Below, in pieces: positions 12,104 to 24,600 of a stretch of 64,000 nucleotides of DNA. Numbering within the stretch: the stretch's first letter is position 1; each line of letters starts with the position of its first letter. The position numbers and the translations under genes are program-made. A model generated the notes under the pieces. The model saw only the letters and a list, made by a program, of their open reading frames with translations, was not told the origin of the DNA and searched no databases. The stretch spans positions 24,944,527 through 25,008,526 of the forward strand of contig OX485808.1 in the NCBI GenBank assembly GCA_950295325.1, in the 5' to 3' direction. Source of the stretch: Polytrichum commune (taxonomy: Eukaryota; Streptophyta; Polytrichopsida; Polytrichales; Polytrichaceae).

Positions 12104-12598
12104 GTCAATTTGGTTGTTGTTGTGGGTTGCAAGGGCTATAGGGGTCGGGAGTGTTTCTCAATACTCCTACCTGGGCCATTTGAATAAAGTGGTGTGCATT
12201 CCAATTGTGATTTTTGAGTATTGGGAAGTTGGCCCTAGGGAGGGGTAGAACCAATCTAGTACATGTGGGCCATGGACCTCCACTCAGACTACGACGCATA
12301 AGGGTGGGGGTTTATGGCTGACAGTCAAGCGTGACCGCAAAGCCCCAGCTGCACATAAACGTTTGAGGCGGAAGGAATCTTCAAGGTAGACACCTTTTGT
12401 TCTTTCAGGCTTGCACAAGATCTTGTAAACAGGGTGTTATTATTAAGTTGTTTCACCTTGCCAATTGGCATGGAGCATGGGTACAAATACAGATCCCAGG
12501 GCTCGCTTTAATTAGTGGTGGTCTTGACTCTATGTCTTGATGCACTATGATTTGGGATAATACATGAACGCGGACGTTCATTCCTAAGTGGGGAGGTG

Positions 12599-12949
12599 TG
12601 TAATGTGTATTTACTTATTTATTATTTATTTACTATTTACAACCTTTAGTTCAACTAAACTCCTTTACTAGAAGACACGAGGTGCCACCCTAGGTGCTCT
12701 AGCAATTCTAAAGGTAAAGGGAGTCACTACTAGTTGAAACTATGGTCTTACCCTAGGTTATCACCTTGTAAGTAACGACCATGAGTTAATTATACTTAGA
12801 GTTATCCTAAAGGCATGGAGGGAGAGCTAGTTAAGATATCTGAAACTACTAGTTGAAGGGAGCCTCAACTCATAGTAGTATCTAGTATATAAGCTCTAAG
12901 GTTGGGTGGAACATGCCTCTTGAATCTCATTATTGTGAGATATGTTACA
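12599..12949 (+). repeat. 3' LTR of the gypsy element
   Basis: 351 bp, collinear with the 5' LTR, with about ten substitutions and no indels seen by eye. It is followed by CGCAT, matching CGCAG upstream of the 5' LTR at four of five bases. Confidence 0.93.
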
Positions 12950-14991
12950 CGCATGCCAATTATGGACATTCTCCTTGTTTAGTTTCATGTGGGCAATTAT
13001 GCATTGTACGGCACCCTCCGTTAACATTGTAATGTTCTTTGGGTGGCTTCATGGAATTTAAAGGGCACTTGCACGAGGGCGGGAGCCCAAGGGATGTGCC
13101 CTTAAAGTCCATAATGCATGACCCGAAAGGGCATCACTCTGCATAAAGACCGTGTACGATGGGCATTACATCATAAAGCATTGTACAACAAGCATTACCC
13201 ATGCCGGTGGGCATTGTAGCCTCAAATATGTGGATTCTCTTAAATAACGAACAATTTTAGATGAGCATTAAAAGTACTAGTCTTTATAAGAATTGGAGGG
13301 GCCTTGAAGACTACTGCTTTCTTTTCAAGGTGAACACTTTGCACGGGCGCATACAAGCCGGCACCAATCTCCCCCAAGGGCAAGCCCATAGGTTCCCACA
13401 TGGTTGTTTGAAAATATCCACTTCACCCAAATACCCCCACGATAATTGGGTGGATCATAGGTGGTAAATTAGGGTGCACCAAAACATTAAGTGCTAGAAA
13501 GTTCACGCATCCAAGTACTACACCATTTACAGTATTTAGTGTCGCATGCGTAATAGTGTCACTTACCCTACTTTGAGGCGTATGATAGGTTACATTGATG
13601 ATTAACAACATCATCATAAGTACCCTCATGACACTCGGCATTCAAGTGTGCTTACTAATGTCTTGGCATGAGTATGTTCAACAGTCTTATGAGGTGCATG
13701 GCTATGTTACACAATGGTCTACAAGTAGACTACAATGTACATAAATGACACTTGCCATTAGTATGCTCAAGAATATCTTCATGTTGCATTCAAAAGTGTA
13801 AATACATGACACTAGCCATTAGTACGCTCAAGAAGATCTTCCCCTTGCAAAACGCAAGACTATCATCTAAAGTATCCCAATGTGCTACTCTAAATGTCAT
13901 CATGTAGATAATTTTTCACTTCAAGAAGTTACTAACATTGAGGACGGGATCATATTAATTAGAGTGACACTTTGAGACCTCTAGGCATCTAGTTTAGGCC
14001 CTTTGCAAATAGTGTACATGACACTAAATACCATAAACAATGTACTCCGACCTTAGGCGGCTTGACTGATTAACTTACCATTTTTCATTTTTTACCCACC
14101 TACCTTTGATCATAGTCAGGATATCATGAGGTTGAGGCATCTGTAACCGACATAATAAGAAAGTTTTGTTTTTGTTTTTGGAGGAGTAATAACATGGAAT
14201 TATTTTTCTTGTAAAGAGGATAATCTCTAGAGGGAATGCAATTAATCTTTATTAAAGATTTCATGAGTATGGAAATTGCTACAAATTTGAAACTATAAAT
14301 TTTAGGGTTACACATAGTTGACCTAGAGGTTAACCCGTAACCACTTATCTAAATGCTACCCCTTAGCTACGATAATTGTCAAAACTCTTATGATAGTAAT
14401 CGATCACGAGCCACCACCACATAAACTTCAACTTTGTTCGCTTGGAAAATACAGCGCTCATTCATGTCGGCATTACATGACCTTAGTTAGTAGTTGATTG
14501 GACATGGTTGACTATGGATGCCTCGACCTTACCACTTAATCAACTAACATAAAAGTCTTGAAATGGTATGCAACCCAAAGTTATTATTTTAGTTTTCTTG
14601 ACACCATAATTGGCTTTAAAGGCCCCAACTTAATTTAAGCTACTCCAAGTCATTTGAGATGCATTGGCCACAAACTTACAAGGGGTCAATTATTATGTGT
14701 TGGGTGGATAAAAGGTCAACTCATACACAGTAATTTTCTCCCTCCCTAAATTAATGGATTTTATTTCCAACACCTACCAAGGGTGCAGTAATAATATGCC
14801 CCATTGGTAAAATAATTGGAATCTATGACCCTAATTTTAGGTCTCTACACAACAATCAACGTTTTCACACTCTCCCTTGGTAGGTACTATGAAAAATGGT
14901 GAGTGCTATCATATGAGTGGTGAGAAATGAGCAATGACCGGTATCACATGGGTAATGAGGTAGAAAAAATATTTGGAAAATACAACCACTA
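12950..14991. other. Intergenic, one MITE, no gene seen
   Basis: The sequence is AT-rich and rich in GGCATT-type simple motifs (13080-13250). Apart from the MITE at 13519-14044, a stretch at 14640-14900 belongs to a dispersed repeat also seen near 24335-24775 and 41215-41525. No coding frame is supported. Confidence 0.6.
13519..14044. mobile_element. TA-flanked MITE with decayed terminal palindromes
   Basis: The left end is TACACCATTTACAG then TATTTAGTGTCGC. The right end in reverse is TACATTGTTTATGG then TATTTAGTGTCA. The interior has a direct repeat of about 60 bp (ACTTGCCATTAGTATGCTCA type, 13745 and 13806). The 23-bp end has the same layout as the MITEs at 23302, 28491, 28852, 40722 and 42015. 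Confidence 0.65.
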
Positions 14992-15344
14992 TGTAACGTG
15001 TATTTACTTATTTACTTATTTATTTACTATTTACAACCTCTAGTTCAACTAAACTCCTTTGCTAGAAGACTAGAGGCTCCACCCTAGGTGTTGTAGTAGT
15101 TCTACAAGGTAAAAGGAGTTACTACTAGTTGAGACTATGGTGTTACACTAGGTTATCACCTTGTAAGTAATGACCATGAGTTAACTATACTTAGAGTTAT
15201 CATAAAGGGATGGAGGGAGAGCTAGTGGTATATCTTGTACTACTAGTTGAAGGGAGCCTCAATTCATAGTAGTAGCAAGTATATAAGCTCTAAGGTTAGG
15301 TGGAACATGCCTCTTGAATCTCATTATTTCTTAGATATGTTACA
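14992..15344 (+). mobile_element. Solo LTR, same gypsy family
   Basis: 353 bp aligned to the 3370-3720 LTR from TGTAACGTG to TGTTACA, with more differences than the outer pair. The flanks are CACTA and CATTA, a 5-bp duplication with one mismatch. No internal region remains. Confidence 0.9.
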
Positions 15345-16626
15345 CATTAGTACCTTGTATCTATGGTATTTTAGCATAAGTAATCACATTCTTTTCAAAA
15401 TAACCCCCAACAAAACTTAGAAATTGCAAAAAAAATTGGTGGATGCAACCATTTGGAATCAATTAGCGGATAGCAATTTCATGTGACACAAGTTTCCTAA
15501 GGGATCTTACACAGTTTCAAACTTGGACCTTCACAAACACTACGCCACAACACTCACCAACCAATTTACTCATCCCCAAGGTGACCAAATCCACATGACC
15601 ATGGCCTTTGTGTCTTAATAATGTGAACATGGAGTTTCAACATATCACAATTGTCCAAGTGAATGCCTAACTATACTCAAAACTCAACAAACAACAAGTG
15701 GTTTTCAAATGATGTAAGAGTCAACATAAGAATTTGATTGCATGCAAGTACAAAGACTGTTGTACACAATATCCTACACACGGTTAGAAATAATGGCTCA
15801 CACAAATCCAAGTCCACTAATTGTGGTAATTTAAAAGGAAGACAAAAATTCAAACATTGTCACACATCCCACCAACATATGTAGTGGATGGTATTGACAC
15901 CAATTCCCATATAAGAAAGCCAACACATTCCAATTACAAAATCGCATAACACTTCAAAGAAAAGCATAGGGTGAAATTGCAAACACAAATTAACGACCAC
16001 AATTTGTGATTGGTTTAAAAGAAGACAATAATTTAAACATTGTCACACATCCCATTGAAAACTATCCAATCCACTCAAACATATAATGGGTGGTATTGAC
16101 AACTATCTAAATACCACTAAACTAGTGTTGGGTGCAAGCACAGTAAAGTGGACAACTCTTGATCCCTGCCTAATGTTAAGTGAAAGTGATTCAATTTATA
16201 TGCTAACTTTGAATTTTGTGAAGAAAAATAAAATCATAGACATTCTAAGAACATATTGAATTGTAAAGCCAAACAATTTATGATGACAAAAAAATTCCAA
16301 GAAAATTCTACATATTTTAGAAGAGGGTGCAAGTGGTGTGTAAGTAGGTGATATTGAACTAGTGACTGTCCAATTTTTAAAAAAAATACAATAAAATTAT
16401 ATTAAATTGATGGTTTTGTACAAAGTTTTGTGATGATGCCCTCAAGTACATAATGAATTCAAGGAATATGGAAGAAAATTCCAACTGCAAAATAGTTAAG
16501 GTCATGAAATCTACGTTCAAAACTAGACTCAATCATTTGCTTTTGAGCATCACTTTTAATGATAAATTTTGAAGATCTCAACTTCATAATCTACATTTGA
16601 GTATTTAACACAACAATAGATGATTT
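15345..16626. other. Intergenic with a decayed tandem duplication
   Basis: Two stretches about 190 bp apart (15800-15905 and 15985-16105) share AAACATTGTCACACATCCCA and GGTGGTATTGACA-type motifs. They look like an old tandem duplication. The rest is AT-rich with no coding frame. Confidence 0.5.
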
Positions 16627-16689
16627 CCCATTATCCACGCCTTTTAGTCTTGAACATTCATCCCTACAATTCATTTCCCAATTAGTTCA
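16627..16689 (-). repeat. Truncated 3' LTR of second gypsy element
   Basis: About 63 bp are homologous to the start of the 338-bp 5' LTR (GTAGGGATGAATGTTCAAGA type motif), after which similarity stops. The rest of the LTR was deleted or replaced. Confidence 0.7.
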
Positions 16690-16705
16690 TTATATTGTTC
16701 CCCTC

Positions 16706-18440
16706 TCAAATTAAGTCATTGTCCGCAATGACAAAATTTGAATAAGTTTCTTTGAACTCATTTTCTAACTCCCATGATGCCTCATCTCCAGGATAATCTT
16801 TCCACTTAATAAGAAATCTCTTGAATGACCTATTCATGAGGTGTTGCAAATCAACCTGCAAAATTCTTTCAAGTTCAGCCAACATCTCCCCCTCATGAAC
16901 TACTTGAGGTAAATTTGGAAGCACATGATTGGTGTCGGACACGTATCTTCTTAACAAACTTACGTGTAAGTTGTAACACATTATGAATTTTCCAGTCCTT
17001 GGGTAAGTCTAATGCATACGCCACTTAACTAACTCTTTTAATAATTTGAAATGAACCGCAAAATCTAGGGGACAATTTTCTGGACCTTCCAAGTATTAAT
17101 CCAAAGTGTTTAGGCGTTACGTTCAAAAATACCTTTTGACCAACCTCAAACTCTTTTACACTTCTTCTCTGATCATCATAGAATTTAGATCTCTCTTGTG
17201 CACCTTGCATACATTGCTTAGCACATTCCAATATACTATGCATTTCTTGAATCATTTGATTCAAACTTTCAATTTTAGAGTTATTAGTTTCTAAGGAGAT
17301 TGGAGTTCTACATTCTTGACCATATAAAGCATAGAATGGACTCATCTCTATACTACTATACTCTTGTTACTTATAATCAAATTGTATCAAATATAACCAC
17401 TTATCCCAAGATTGTTGTCTTCTACCAACATACATACGAAGTATGTTTTCAAGACTCATGTTGGTTCTCTCAATGTGTCCATCCGATTCTAGATGATATG
17501 CTGAACTTATACTAATTTTGGTGCCACATAATTTGAACAAAGATTTCCAAAATTCACTCATAAATTTTTTATCTCTGTCACAAATTATCTTTCGCGGTGA
17601 CCCATAATTCACAAATATCTTTTAAAAAAACAACTCAGCAACTCCCGAAGCTGTCACAATTGTGGTTGTAGATATAAATCGAGCCACCTTAGTTAGTCTA
17701 TCAATGACCACAAAAATGCTATCAAAGCCCTTGTGAGTCTTAGGATGATCCACAATGAAATCCACAAAAATAGACTCTCACTTCTTGTTAGGCACTGCCA
17801 ATGGTTGCAACAACCATGTATATTTTACTTGCTCTACTTTGTTCGTTTGACATAACAAACACCTCTCGACATGATGTTTCACATCTTTCTTCAATCTTGG
17901 CCAAAAATAATATTTCTTTACTACGGTATATGTTTTTTGAAACCCTGAAAGATCTGAGATAGGAATATTATAACAATCGTAGATGATGTTTTCTTATGAT
18001 CCTCCACCTCAGGAACACAAATTCTATACTTATAATATAAAATATCCGCATCCAAATCATAGGCAAAAAACTTATCAATCTCCTCTTGATTTCTGGTTTC
18101 TTTCGACAATCTCTCAAAATAAATAGAGAAGAACACATTATCCTTATAACATCATTTGATTTTATCAAGTATAATATTTTTCACTAAAGATACTGCATTT
18201 GAAAATGACCTACGTGACAAAGAATCGGCCACAACATATTTTTTGCCCTTCATATATTGAATCTCAAAATTAAACTCTTGCATCAATTTCATCCAACGAC
18301 TTTGTCTACGATTTAGATTAGCTTGACTAGTCAAATATCGTAATGATTGATGATCAGTCTCTATCCTAAATTCACTTCCTAATAAATAGTGATTCCAGAC
18401 TTTCGATGCGTGAATTATCGCGTGAAGTAGCCAACTCCAA
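16706..18440 (-). pseudogene. pol: RNase H, integrase and chromodomain of second gypsy element (broken)
   Basis: RNase H traces lie at 18430-18190: FRIETDHQSLRYLTSQ and the hinge VVADSLSRR. Integrase core traces lie at 17612-17367 (ICDRDKKFMSEFW, then the E region HIERTNMSLENILRMY) and continue at 17345-17025 (MSPFYALYGQECRTP to GPFQIIKR-like FCGSFQIIKRVS). The chromodomain at about 16870-16720 reads FLIKWKDYPGDEASWE. The frames change several times, so no intact protein is made. In such elements the integrase inserts the cDNA and the chromodomain is thought to guide it to chromatin. Confidence 0.85.
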
Positions 18441-19640
18441 AAAATGCATGACCTCAATCTTATCCTTTGGTACGGGCCACCTAACCACAGTCTCCATTTT
18501 TTTAGAATCAACTGAAACATCTTTGTCAGACAACATGTCGCGCACCTCTCCATGAGGAGTGCCCATAACACCATGGGCACAAAGGGGATCCTGGAGTGAC
18601 ACCGGGGACTTGTCGCGCCGTTGGTGAGAGGGCCCAAGTGATCTTAGTGTGGGTGAGGGCCCCGGTGTTGGGAACGCCTCCCACCCATGGAGACTAGGAG
18701 GCATAAGGGTAATGTCATGAGCTATGCGTAGCTTATGGCGTGTAGATTCTAGAATGCTCAAGAACACCTCAATCGGAGGTGTGAGCTAGGAGATATGGCA
18801 ATTTGAGTGGGGCGTTGTCCCGGGATAGAGCCCTGGTACAGCAATGGCCTAGGAGTGGCTCCCGAGATTGCCAAGGTTTGAACATGCATAACTTCCTCAA
18901 CATTTGCCCAAATGAGGCAAGTGAGGAGTCCATTGGCATTTACGTAAAGTGTAGATGAAGATGGAGTGGTTGCTTGTAAGCATCAGAGATCACATAAGGA
19001 AGTTATGATGGTCTGAAGCTGCTAGGGGCTCTAGGCCCAACGGCTAATGGAAAATGTCTACTTGGCTCCAACTCTTGGTAGAGAGACAAAAGGTTTCTTG
19101 ACGGTGGGGTAGGGGTCCCGCTTAGAGTCCTAGAGGCTTATATGGGTGAGGTGGTGTGGCCTCACCCACTCGAGGCCGAACGGCATGGCCTCCATGGGCT
19201 TTGGCCCAATGTGAAGGCATAGTTGCCTAGTATGGTTCGGGTTGTTGTAGTGTTGCTCCGGCAACGCAATGATCAACATAAGATTGGACTTCCATGGATG
19301 GAAGTCCACATCTAAGAATTAGTTACTAATTAAGGGGTGAATTCCAAAAGCAAAGTAGGAGGGTTGGTTCCCCTCTTTTGAACTATAAGGTCCGGGGTAG
19401 GATGAGCTAACCATTAGCATGGCGGAATGCGAAGGGTTAGCGCTCGTAACCTTTGCTAGAAATGAAAATTGGCAAAATTGTTAAGGGGTTAGTAAGGGTT
19501 GCGACACAACACATGTCCAAGGTATTAAATATGGATGCGAAAAATTTGACATTTGCTTATCTTAAGAAAAATATGAGGATAATTTGCAAGAAATTTCTCA
19601 ACATTTATTGGTTCTTTGCAACTTGGTTCCGACTCATATA
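18441..19640 (-). pseudogene. RT C-terminal remnant split by a solo LTR
   Basis: Downstream of the insertion the frame reads VSVDSKKMETVVRWPVPKDK (about 18520-18460). Upstream it reads YPHIF, KISKCQIF and YLGH (about 19610-19515). Joining across 18536-19506 gives YLGHV next to SDKDVSVD, the usual RT thumb order. The palm with the catalytic aspartates is absent between YPHIF and KISKC, and after the thumb the sequence jumps straight into RNase H. Both are internal deletions. Confidence 0.75.
18536..19506. mobile_element. Solo LTR (971 bp) inserted in the second gypsy element
   Basis: It begins TGTCGCGC and ends TTGCGACA, forming a short terminal inverted repeat with TG...CA ends. It is flanked by a perfect 5-bp duplication CAACA (18531-18535 and 19507-19511). 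It is richer in GC than its surroundings and unlike the other LTRs here. The strand is unknown. Length, ends and duplication fit a solo LTR of an unrelated LTR retrotransposon. Confidence 0.85.
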
Positions 19641-19654
19641 AAATCTTAGGAATA

Positions 19655-21218
19655 TCAATTGCAAAGACTTTTTGTTTTTTTCTCCAGATATCTTTTCATT
19701 TGTGTAGTAGATTGTAAATGTATTTTAGGTAGAACTTTCATACCTTTGATTATGAAAGGTTTACCGTGGGAAAGTTTGCCATGAACCTCCCCATGTTTGC
19801 AAGCAATCCACGCGTCCACATCATTGAGCCACGAAATTCCCCAAAATGACGTTGTATTGACTTCCTGTCCAAACTTAAAAATTTGCAATGGCTTGTATTT
19901 TTTGCAATATAACAGGGACGTCCAACAATCCACAGTCAATTGGGTTTGATTCACTATTGGGTAAGAAAACCTTACAAGGGTCGGTCTTAGTAATAGGAAA
20001 TCCCAACTTTGATGTAAATTTAGACGACATCAAATTATGGGTTGATCCTAAATCAATCAACATAGAAATTGATTGAGTACCAATTGACCCTTGAACCTGG
20101 AGCACCGTAGGTTGACTCGCTATCTGCTCCTTACAAACTGCAGCTGACACATGAACAACTTCTTTACCCTTGGACACTATTGGCGGTTCCACCTCCATTG
20201 CCAACGTTGTAGACTGCTTTGGACATTTTTTTGCTGGTTGCAAACACTCCTTAGCTAGATGTCCTAGCTCATGACAATTGTAACACGATCTTTTGTTTCG
20301 GTGTTCTACTTGGTCTTTGTACGTGAGTTTATTGCTCGGTCCAACATTGCTTTGTTCTTCCAGATGTGAAAACTTTTGGAACCTCTTCCACTTCCCAATC
20401 TTCTTTTCGCTGTGATGATCCTTATGGAAGACATCAAAAGAAAATTTATCTCTTTGGCTAGCTCAACATTTTTAGTCTCAAACGTTAAGGCCATGCTATA
20501 TGTTTTTCTAAGCGTACAAGGCTTCAAAGCTTTGACATGAGATTTGATTGAATTTTGAAGTGCCGTAACGAAAAAAAAAAATTTGTCTTTGTCAAACAAA
20601 TCCGGAAATTTTTGATTATTTCGTCGAACCTATCTTTGTACTCACGAATTGACAATGCCCCCATGTTTGAGGTCTTTTACACTCTTTCATATTCTCGATA
20701 TGATCACATGGTAAAAATTATTTTAAGAACAATTTCTTGAACTTAGACCATGTCTCCGCTTGATCTTTCACGGCTTCCGCTCTGTTAGTTTTAACATGGG
20801 TCCACCAGAGGTGGGCTCATTCTCTCAACAAAAAAGAAACTACTCTCAATTTCTCCTTGTTTGAGAGCTCTCCCTCAAACAAGTTTTGTACCGTTCCTAA
20901 AAACGATAGAACTGCCTAAGGTTTAGTGTTGGCTCCACTTGAAAAAGTAGGTGGTTGTACGCTCTTACGGATGTCGTGCAAGAGGGTGTTTTTACCTTTC
21001 TCAAACATGTGTGATGGATGGGTAGAAGAATAGGAAGAGGCAGAACGTGAAGGAGATCTAGCTTTCCTTTAATTCTTTTCACGACCATGTGCATGTTTCT
21101 CCATAACCATAACAACGGCTTGGGAGATGGCATCGAGAACTGGTTTAGGCAATGGCTCCGGGTTGGGAACCCCACAACTTTGATTTTGCTCAAGAAGAGC
21201 ACTACCAAATGACACCAT
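19655..21218 (-). pseudogene. gag: gag and protease of second gypsy element (broken)
   Basis: It starts at the ATG at 21218 (MVSFGSALLEQNQ). The gag core has a W-W motif near 20815 (LWWTHVKTN) and ends in a zinc knuckle CYNCHELGHLAKEC at about 20290-20245. Protease follows near 20060: SMLIDLGSTHNLMSSKF, in which the D-S-G catalytic motif is D-L-G. It continues to FWGISWLNDVDAWIA (about 19830), matching the I-L-G-x-x-W-L part of retropepsins. Stops and frame changes are present. Confidence 0.8.
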
Positions 21219-21308
21219 AGCGCTCAAGGAATCACAACATGAGAAAAATAATCCTTGAGCACAATGCTACACAATGCAATTCAATGAACACGACGCTCTG
21301 ATACCAAA

Positions 21309-21646
21309 TGTAACGTACCTTGCTAATTGTTCATAAAAACAAACATTTATTGAGTAAAGCTCACCTCCCAACCTAGAGACACACCATAAAATATAATGTG
21401 TATCCTTCCCCATAATCATATCTATACATAGTATCTATGAGATAAATTTAGAAGTCTCAAGTCTTTTTATACATAGACTGAAGTCTCCTTATCTATATGC
21501 TTAAATCACTTTCCCTTTGCTTTACATAGATAAGAATCATCCAACTTCTTGTCCTTCGACTTCCCATTCATCCACGCTTCTTAGTCTTAAACATTCATCC
21601 CTACAATTTATTTCCATCCTCAACAATACATTTCCCAATTAGTCCA
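21309..21646 (-). repeat. 5' LTR of second gypsy element
   Basis: 338 bp, on the minus strand from TGGACTAATTGGG to GTACGTTACA, directly followed by the PBS at 21308-21294. Only a 63-bp match of the 3' LTR survives, so insertion age cannot be judged. Confidence 0.8.
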
Positions 21647-24600
21647 TTATAAGAATAATACAAACACACCAATAGGATGCAAATAGACATATAATAATAC
21701 ATGAAGACCAAAATACAATGAATGATAGGGAAGAAAAAGAACTTTGGCCTAAAAATGAAGCTTTCATTAACCATTTCTTGAGATCTCTATCTTCATCGCA
21801 TCCCCAATGGAAACCCTAAAGACTCTCGTGATATGTCACTTGAATTCCACCACCTTAACCACTTCACCTTGAAGACGGAATCCACAAGGGTATTTGCAAT
21901 TGTTAGCAATTTCTCTAGAGTCATATCATGGTCTGAGTGAATTCTAAAATGTAGGTTAACCTCCAAAATTTGAGGTGTCAACAATCAAGTGAACAGTAAT
22001 AGATGAAGACAATGGCCATTACTACCCCAAACTTACCTCATCCAAGAAATCAACACCATTAGAGAGATTTGCAATGGCCAATAGTTTCTCAAACTCCTAT
22101 TCCACATATTGATGTAATTACTTTCTTAATTGCATTTTGCATGGCATCTCACACTTCTTTTGTTGTCCTTAATTGCAAAGGGGTTTTCTCATTGTACTTA
22201 CGTGATGCATCCTCAGTGGTAAATGCTAGCTCACGCTACAAAAAAGAATATGAAGTGCATAAGTCACAAATAATTAAGGTCCAGAACTTTAAATACAAGA
22301 CTATGAAATAAATAAATAAAATATACACCTCATAAAATAACTGTGTGAAGACCTCCAATGTGTACATACAAGGTATCACTTTGCCCTTCTTAAAACATTT
22401 GGAGCATTAATTTGAGGTAAAAATATTTGTGAAGTCCTCCAACTTAGTGATCCCAAAACTTCGGACACAAAAATTTATGAACAAGAGTTTTTTTAACATT
22501 ATCATTTTCTGTTGATATGAAGAAGATAATAAATAAACAACTGATAAACATTCTATTGATTCTCATAAAACTACATAACAAATGAAACTCAGTAAAAATA
22601 AATATTCACACTTGTTTCACATCGTGCATAGGATTTAAAATCAGTGTCACATAACCAATTAACTCAAGCACTATGCAATCAACCAGATAGTACCAATCAA
22701 CATCTTGGTGATGAAGCCTATCAATGTGTTGTTGCCAAGTAGTAATATATTGGTTACCCTCCCAGACGTGAAACATCTCCTCGGGAAACCTCTCATAGTC
22801 TTTGTCACTCCAAATCATTGATTTCTCAAATGAATAATTTGAAAATTTTCAATGTTTTTCTCAAGTGTTCACATTACCAATATTTATAATGTTTCCATTT
22901 TGGTCAAAAGGAAACACATATAACACCATGTTTTCCTCCCCATAACCATTTTTCAATATTGGTCTCCCTAGCAATAAACGAGACAAATGACATAGTGAAA
23001 TAGACATCATAGACTTAAAGAAAGGTTTCGTACACATGCCTCCTATTAGAGAAATTGAATTAGTATTTGAGGTAACCCACACGTGCATGATACTGTAGTA
23101 ACATCAACCTTGAACCAATCCTTGGGGAATGGACAGATGTCAGTGTCGTCATGAAACAAACAACAACAACAAAAGGACCAAGCATGGATCCAATATTTAA
23201 AACTAAAAAACAAAGCTAATCCGAAATGGCCAAAAATCTGGAAAATATATAATCTAAAACAAACTCTATATTTATGAAAAATTGTGACTTAGATCCAATA
23301 CTACGCTAAAAAGAATATTTAGTGTTTGAATATATGAAATGTTGTTACCACCCTGCCCTGCTCAACACTAATTGTCAATTCCTTGACAATAAGTCTTAGA
23401 CGTAAATGTGTCGCTACTTTCCCTACTACCATCTCCCTCCCTTTTCTCATTGTTGTTGTTGTTGTTTTTTTTAAAAAAATAAATTAATATCCTTGCTAAT
23501 ACTAAATTCAAACATGTAACTTCCACATATTACCATGGTTGATATTTAGTGTTGAGTTTGATTTAATGTTACTTACTTTCATTGAGATTTAGTGTATGCG
23601 TTCGTATTTAGTGTATCAAACACTAAATATCCTTTTTAGTGTAATTTTTTTCTAGAATTTTGGAATTTGTTACGGATTTTTTTTTTCTTTCCCCCAATTT
23701 TATGGAATGTTGGCTACAACTTGATGGCCAAGTCCAAGCCCAACCACAATATGTGCAAACCTAAATGAGCAAGGCCGCTAACCATTCAAAGGGGGGGGGG
23801 GGAGAGAGGTGACCAAGCCCAACCCCTCCCCTTCAACATTTAGTCGTTGAGCTATTGGGGGGTGGCGGTGGGTAGGGCTTGCCTACATCACTATCCCCGC
23901 CCCTATGATATCCCACAATATTATAGTGTGGATTTATCATTATTATTGTGGCCCACAATATTTACCATAATCAATGTAGTTTTCCCCTCCCGTTCCCCAT
24001 TAGTCAATTGTCATAATAAAGGATCCATCATTAATCGACCCTTTTGTATGATCATTCATGAGTTTACAACATTAAAAGTCCAACACGTTTTCTTCTCTAG
24101 GGTATGCTTTGTGGTGTCTGCGCAAACTTGTGCATTGTGGATGAATGGGGATATATTAAAAAACCAAGCTCACTTGAGCTCATGGATTTCATGGGAGGGA
24201 GGGAATTGTCGTGTAATGAGTGTACCTCTCATTCACCCAACATGAAAGCCCTCAGATAGTATGCAACATGCAATTTATCATTTGAAGTGCATTTGATGTT
24301 GGAATTAGTTTTAAATACCCAAATTAGTCCACTCAAGGTCATTTGGGATGAATCGTCAACAAACCTATATAATAGAGTCAAGTTTATATGCTGGATGGAT
24401 GAGAGGTTCGCTCGTATACGATGTTTCCCCCTGTCAAATTTTATGGAGCTCATTTTGTTTCCAAACACCTACAATGATGGTCTAGTGAAAATCTGTCCAC
24501 GTAGGTAGACTACTATGGACCCATGCCGTCCTGCCATGTTGTACATGTGGACATGAATCAATGGCCGGACCGTCCGTTTAACACATCGTTGTCAATGGGC

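Larger units (their letters stand above)
9729..12598 (+). other. Long non-coding 3' region of the gypsy element
   Basis: About 2.9 kb separate the chromodomain from the 3' LTR, far more than a minimal chromovirus needs. It includes short GGCCTTA and GGGAGTT repeats (9904-9945), a GC-rich block at 10015-10290, a run of about 16 C at 10605, and two inverted-repeat elements listed separately. The polypurine tract AAGTGGGGAGGTG lies just before 12599. No coding domain was found. Confidence 0.7.
3370..12949 (+). mobile_element. Ty3/gypsy chromovirus, complete with two LTRs but inactivated
   Basis: The element is bounded by two 351-bp LTRs (TGTAACGTG...TGTTACA) that differ at only about ten positions by eye. 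The flanks are CGCAG on the left and CGCAT on the right, a 5-bp target duplication with one mismatch. The order is LTR, PBS, gag with zinc knuckle, protease, reverse transcriptase, RNase H, integrase, chromodomain, a long non-coding 3' part, polypurine tract, LTR. Integrase after RT plus a C-terminal chromodomain marks a chromovirus of the Ty3/gypsy group. Many stops and frameshifts mean it encodes no intact protein. It carries later insertions: an inverted solo LTR in the leader and inverted-repeat elements at 10287-10628 and 11346-12103. Confidence 0.93.
16627..21646 (-). mobile_element. Second Ty3/gypsy chromovirus, internally deleted
   Basis: On the minus strand the order is 5' LTR (21646-21309), PBS, gag, protease, RT remnant, RNase H, integrase, chromodomain, polypurine tract, and a truncated 3' LTR (16689 to about 16627). 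The PBS is TTTGGTATCAGAGCG (21308-21294). The polypurine tract GAGAGGGGAACAAT ends just before TGAACTAATTGGG, which matches the start of the 5' LTR (TGGACTAATTGGG). The RT fingers and palm with the catalytic YxDD are missing. A 971-bp solo LTR sits in what is left of RT. The LTR sequence differs from the first element, so this is another family. Confidence 0.88.
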
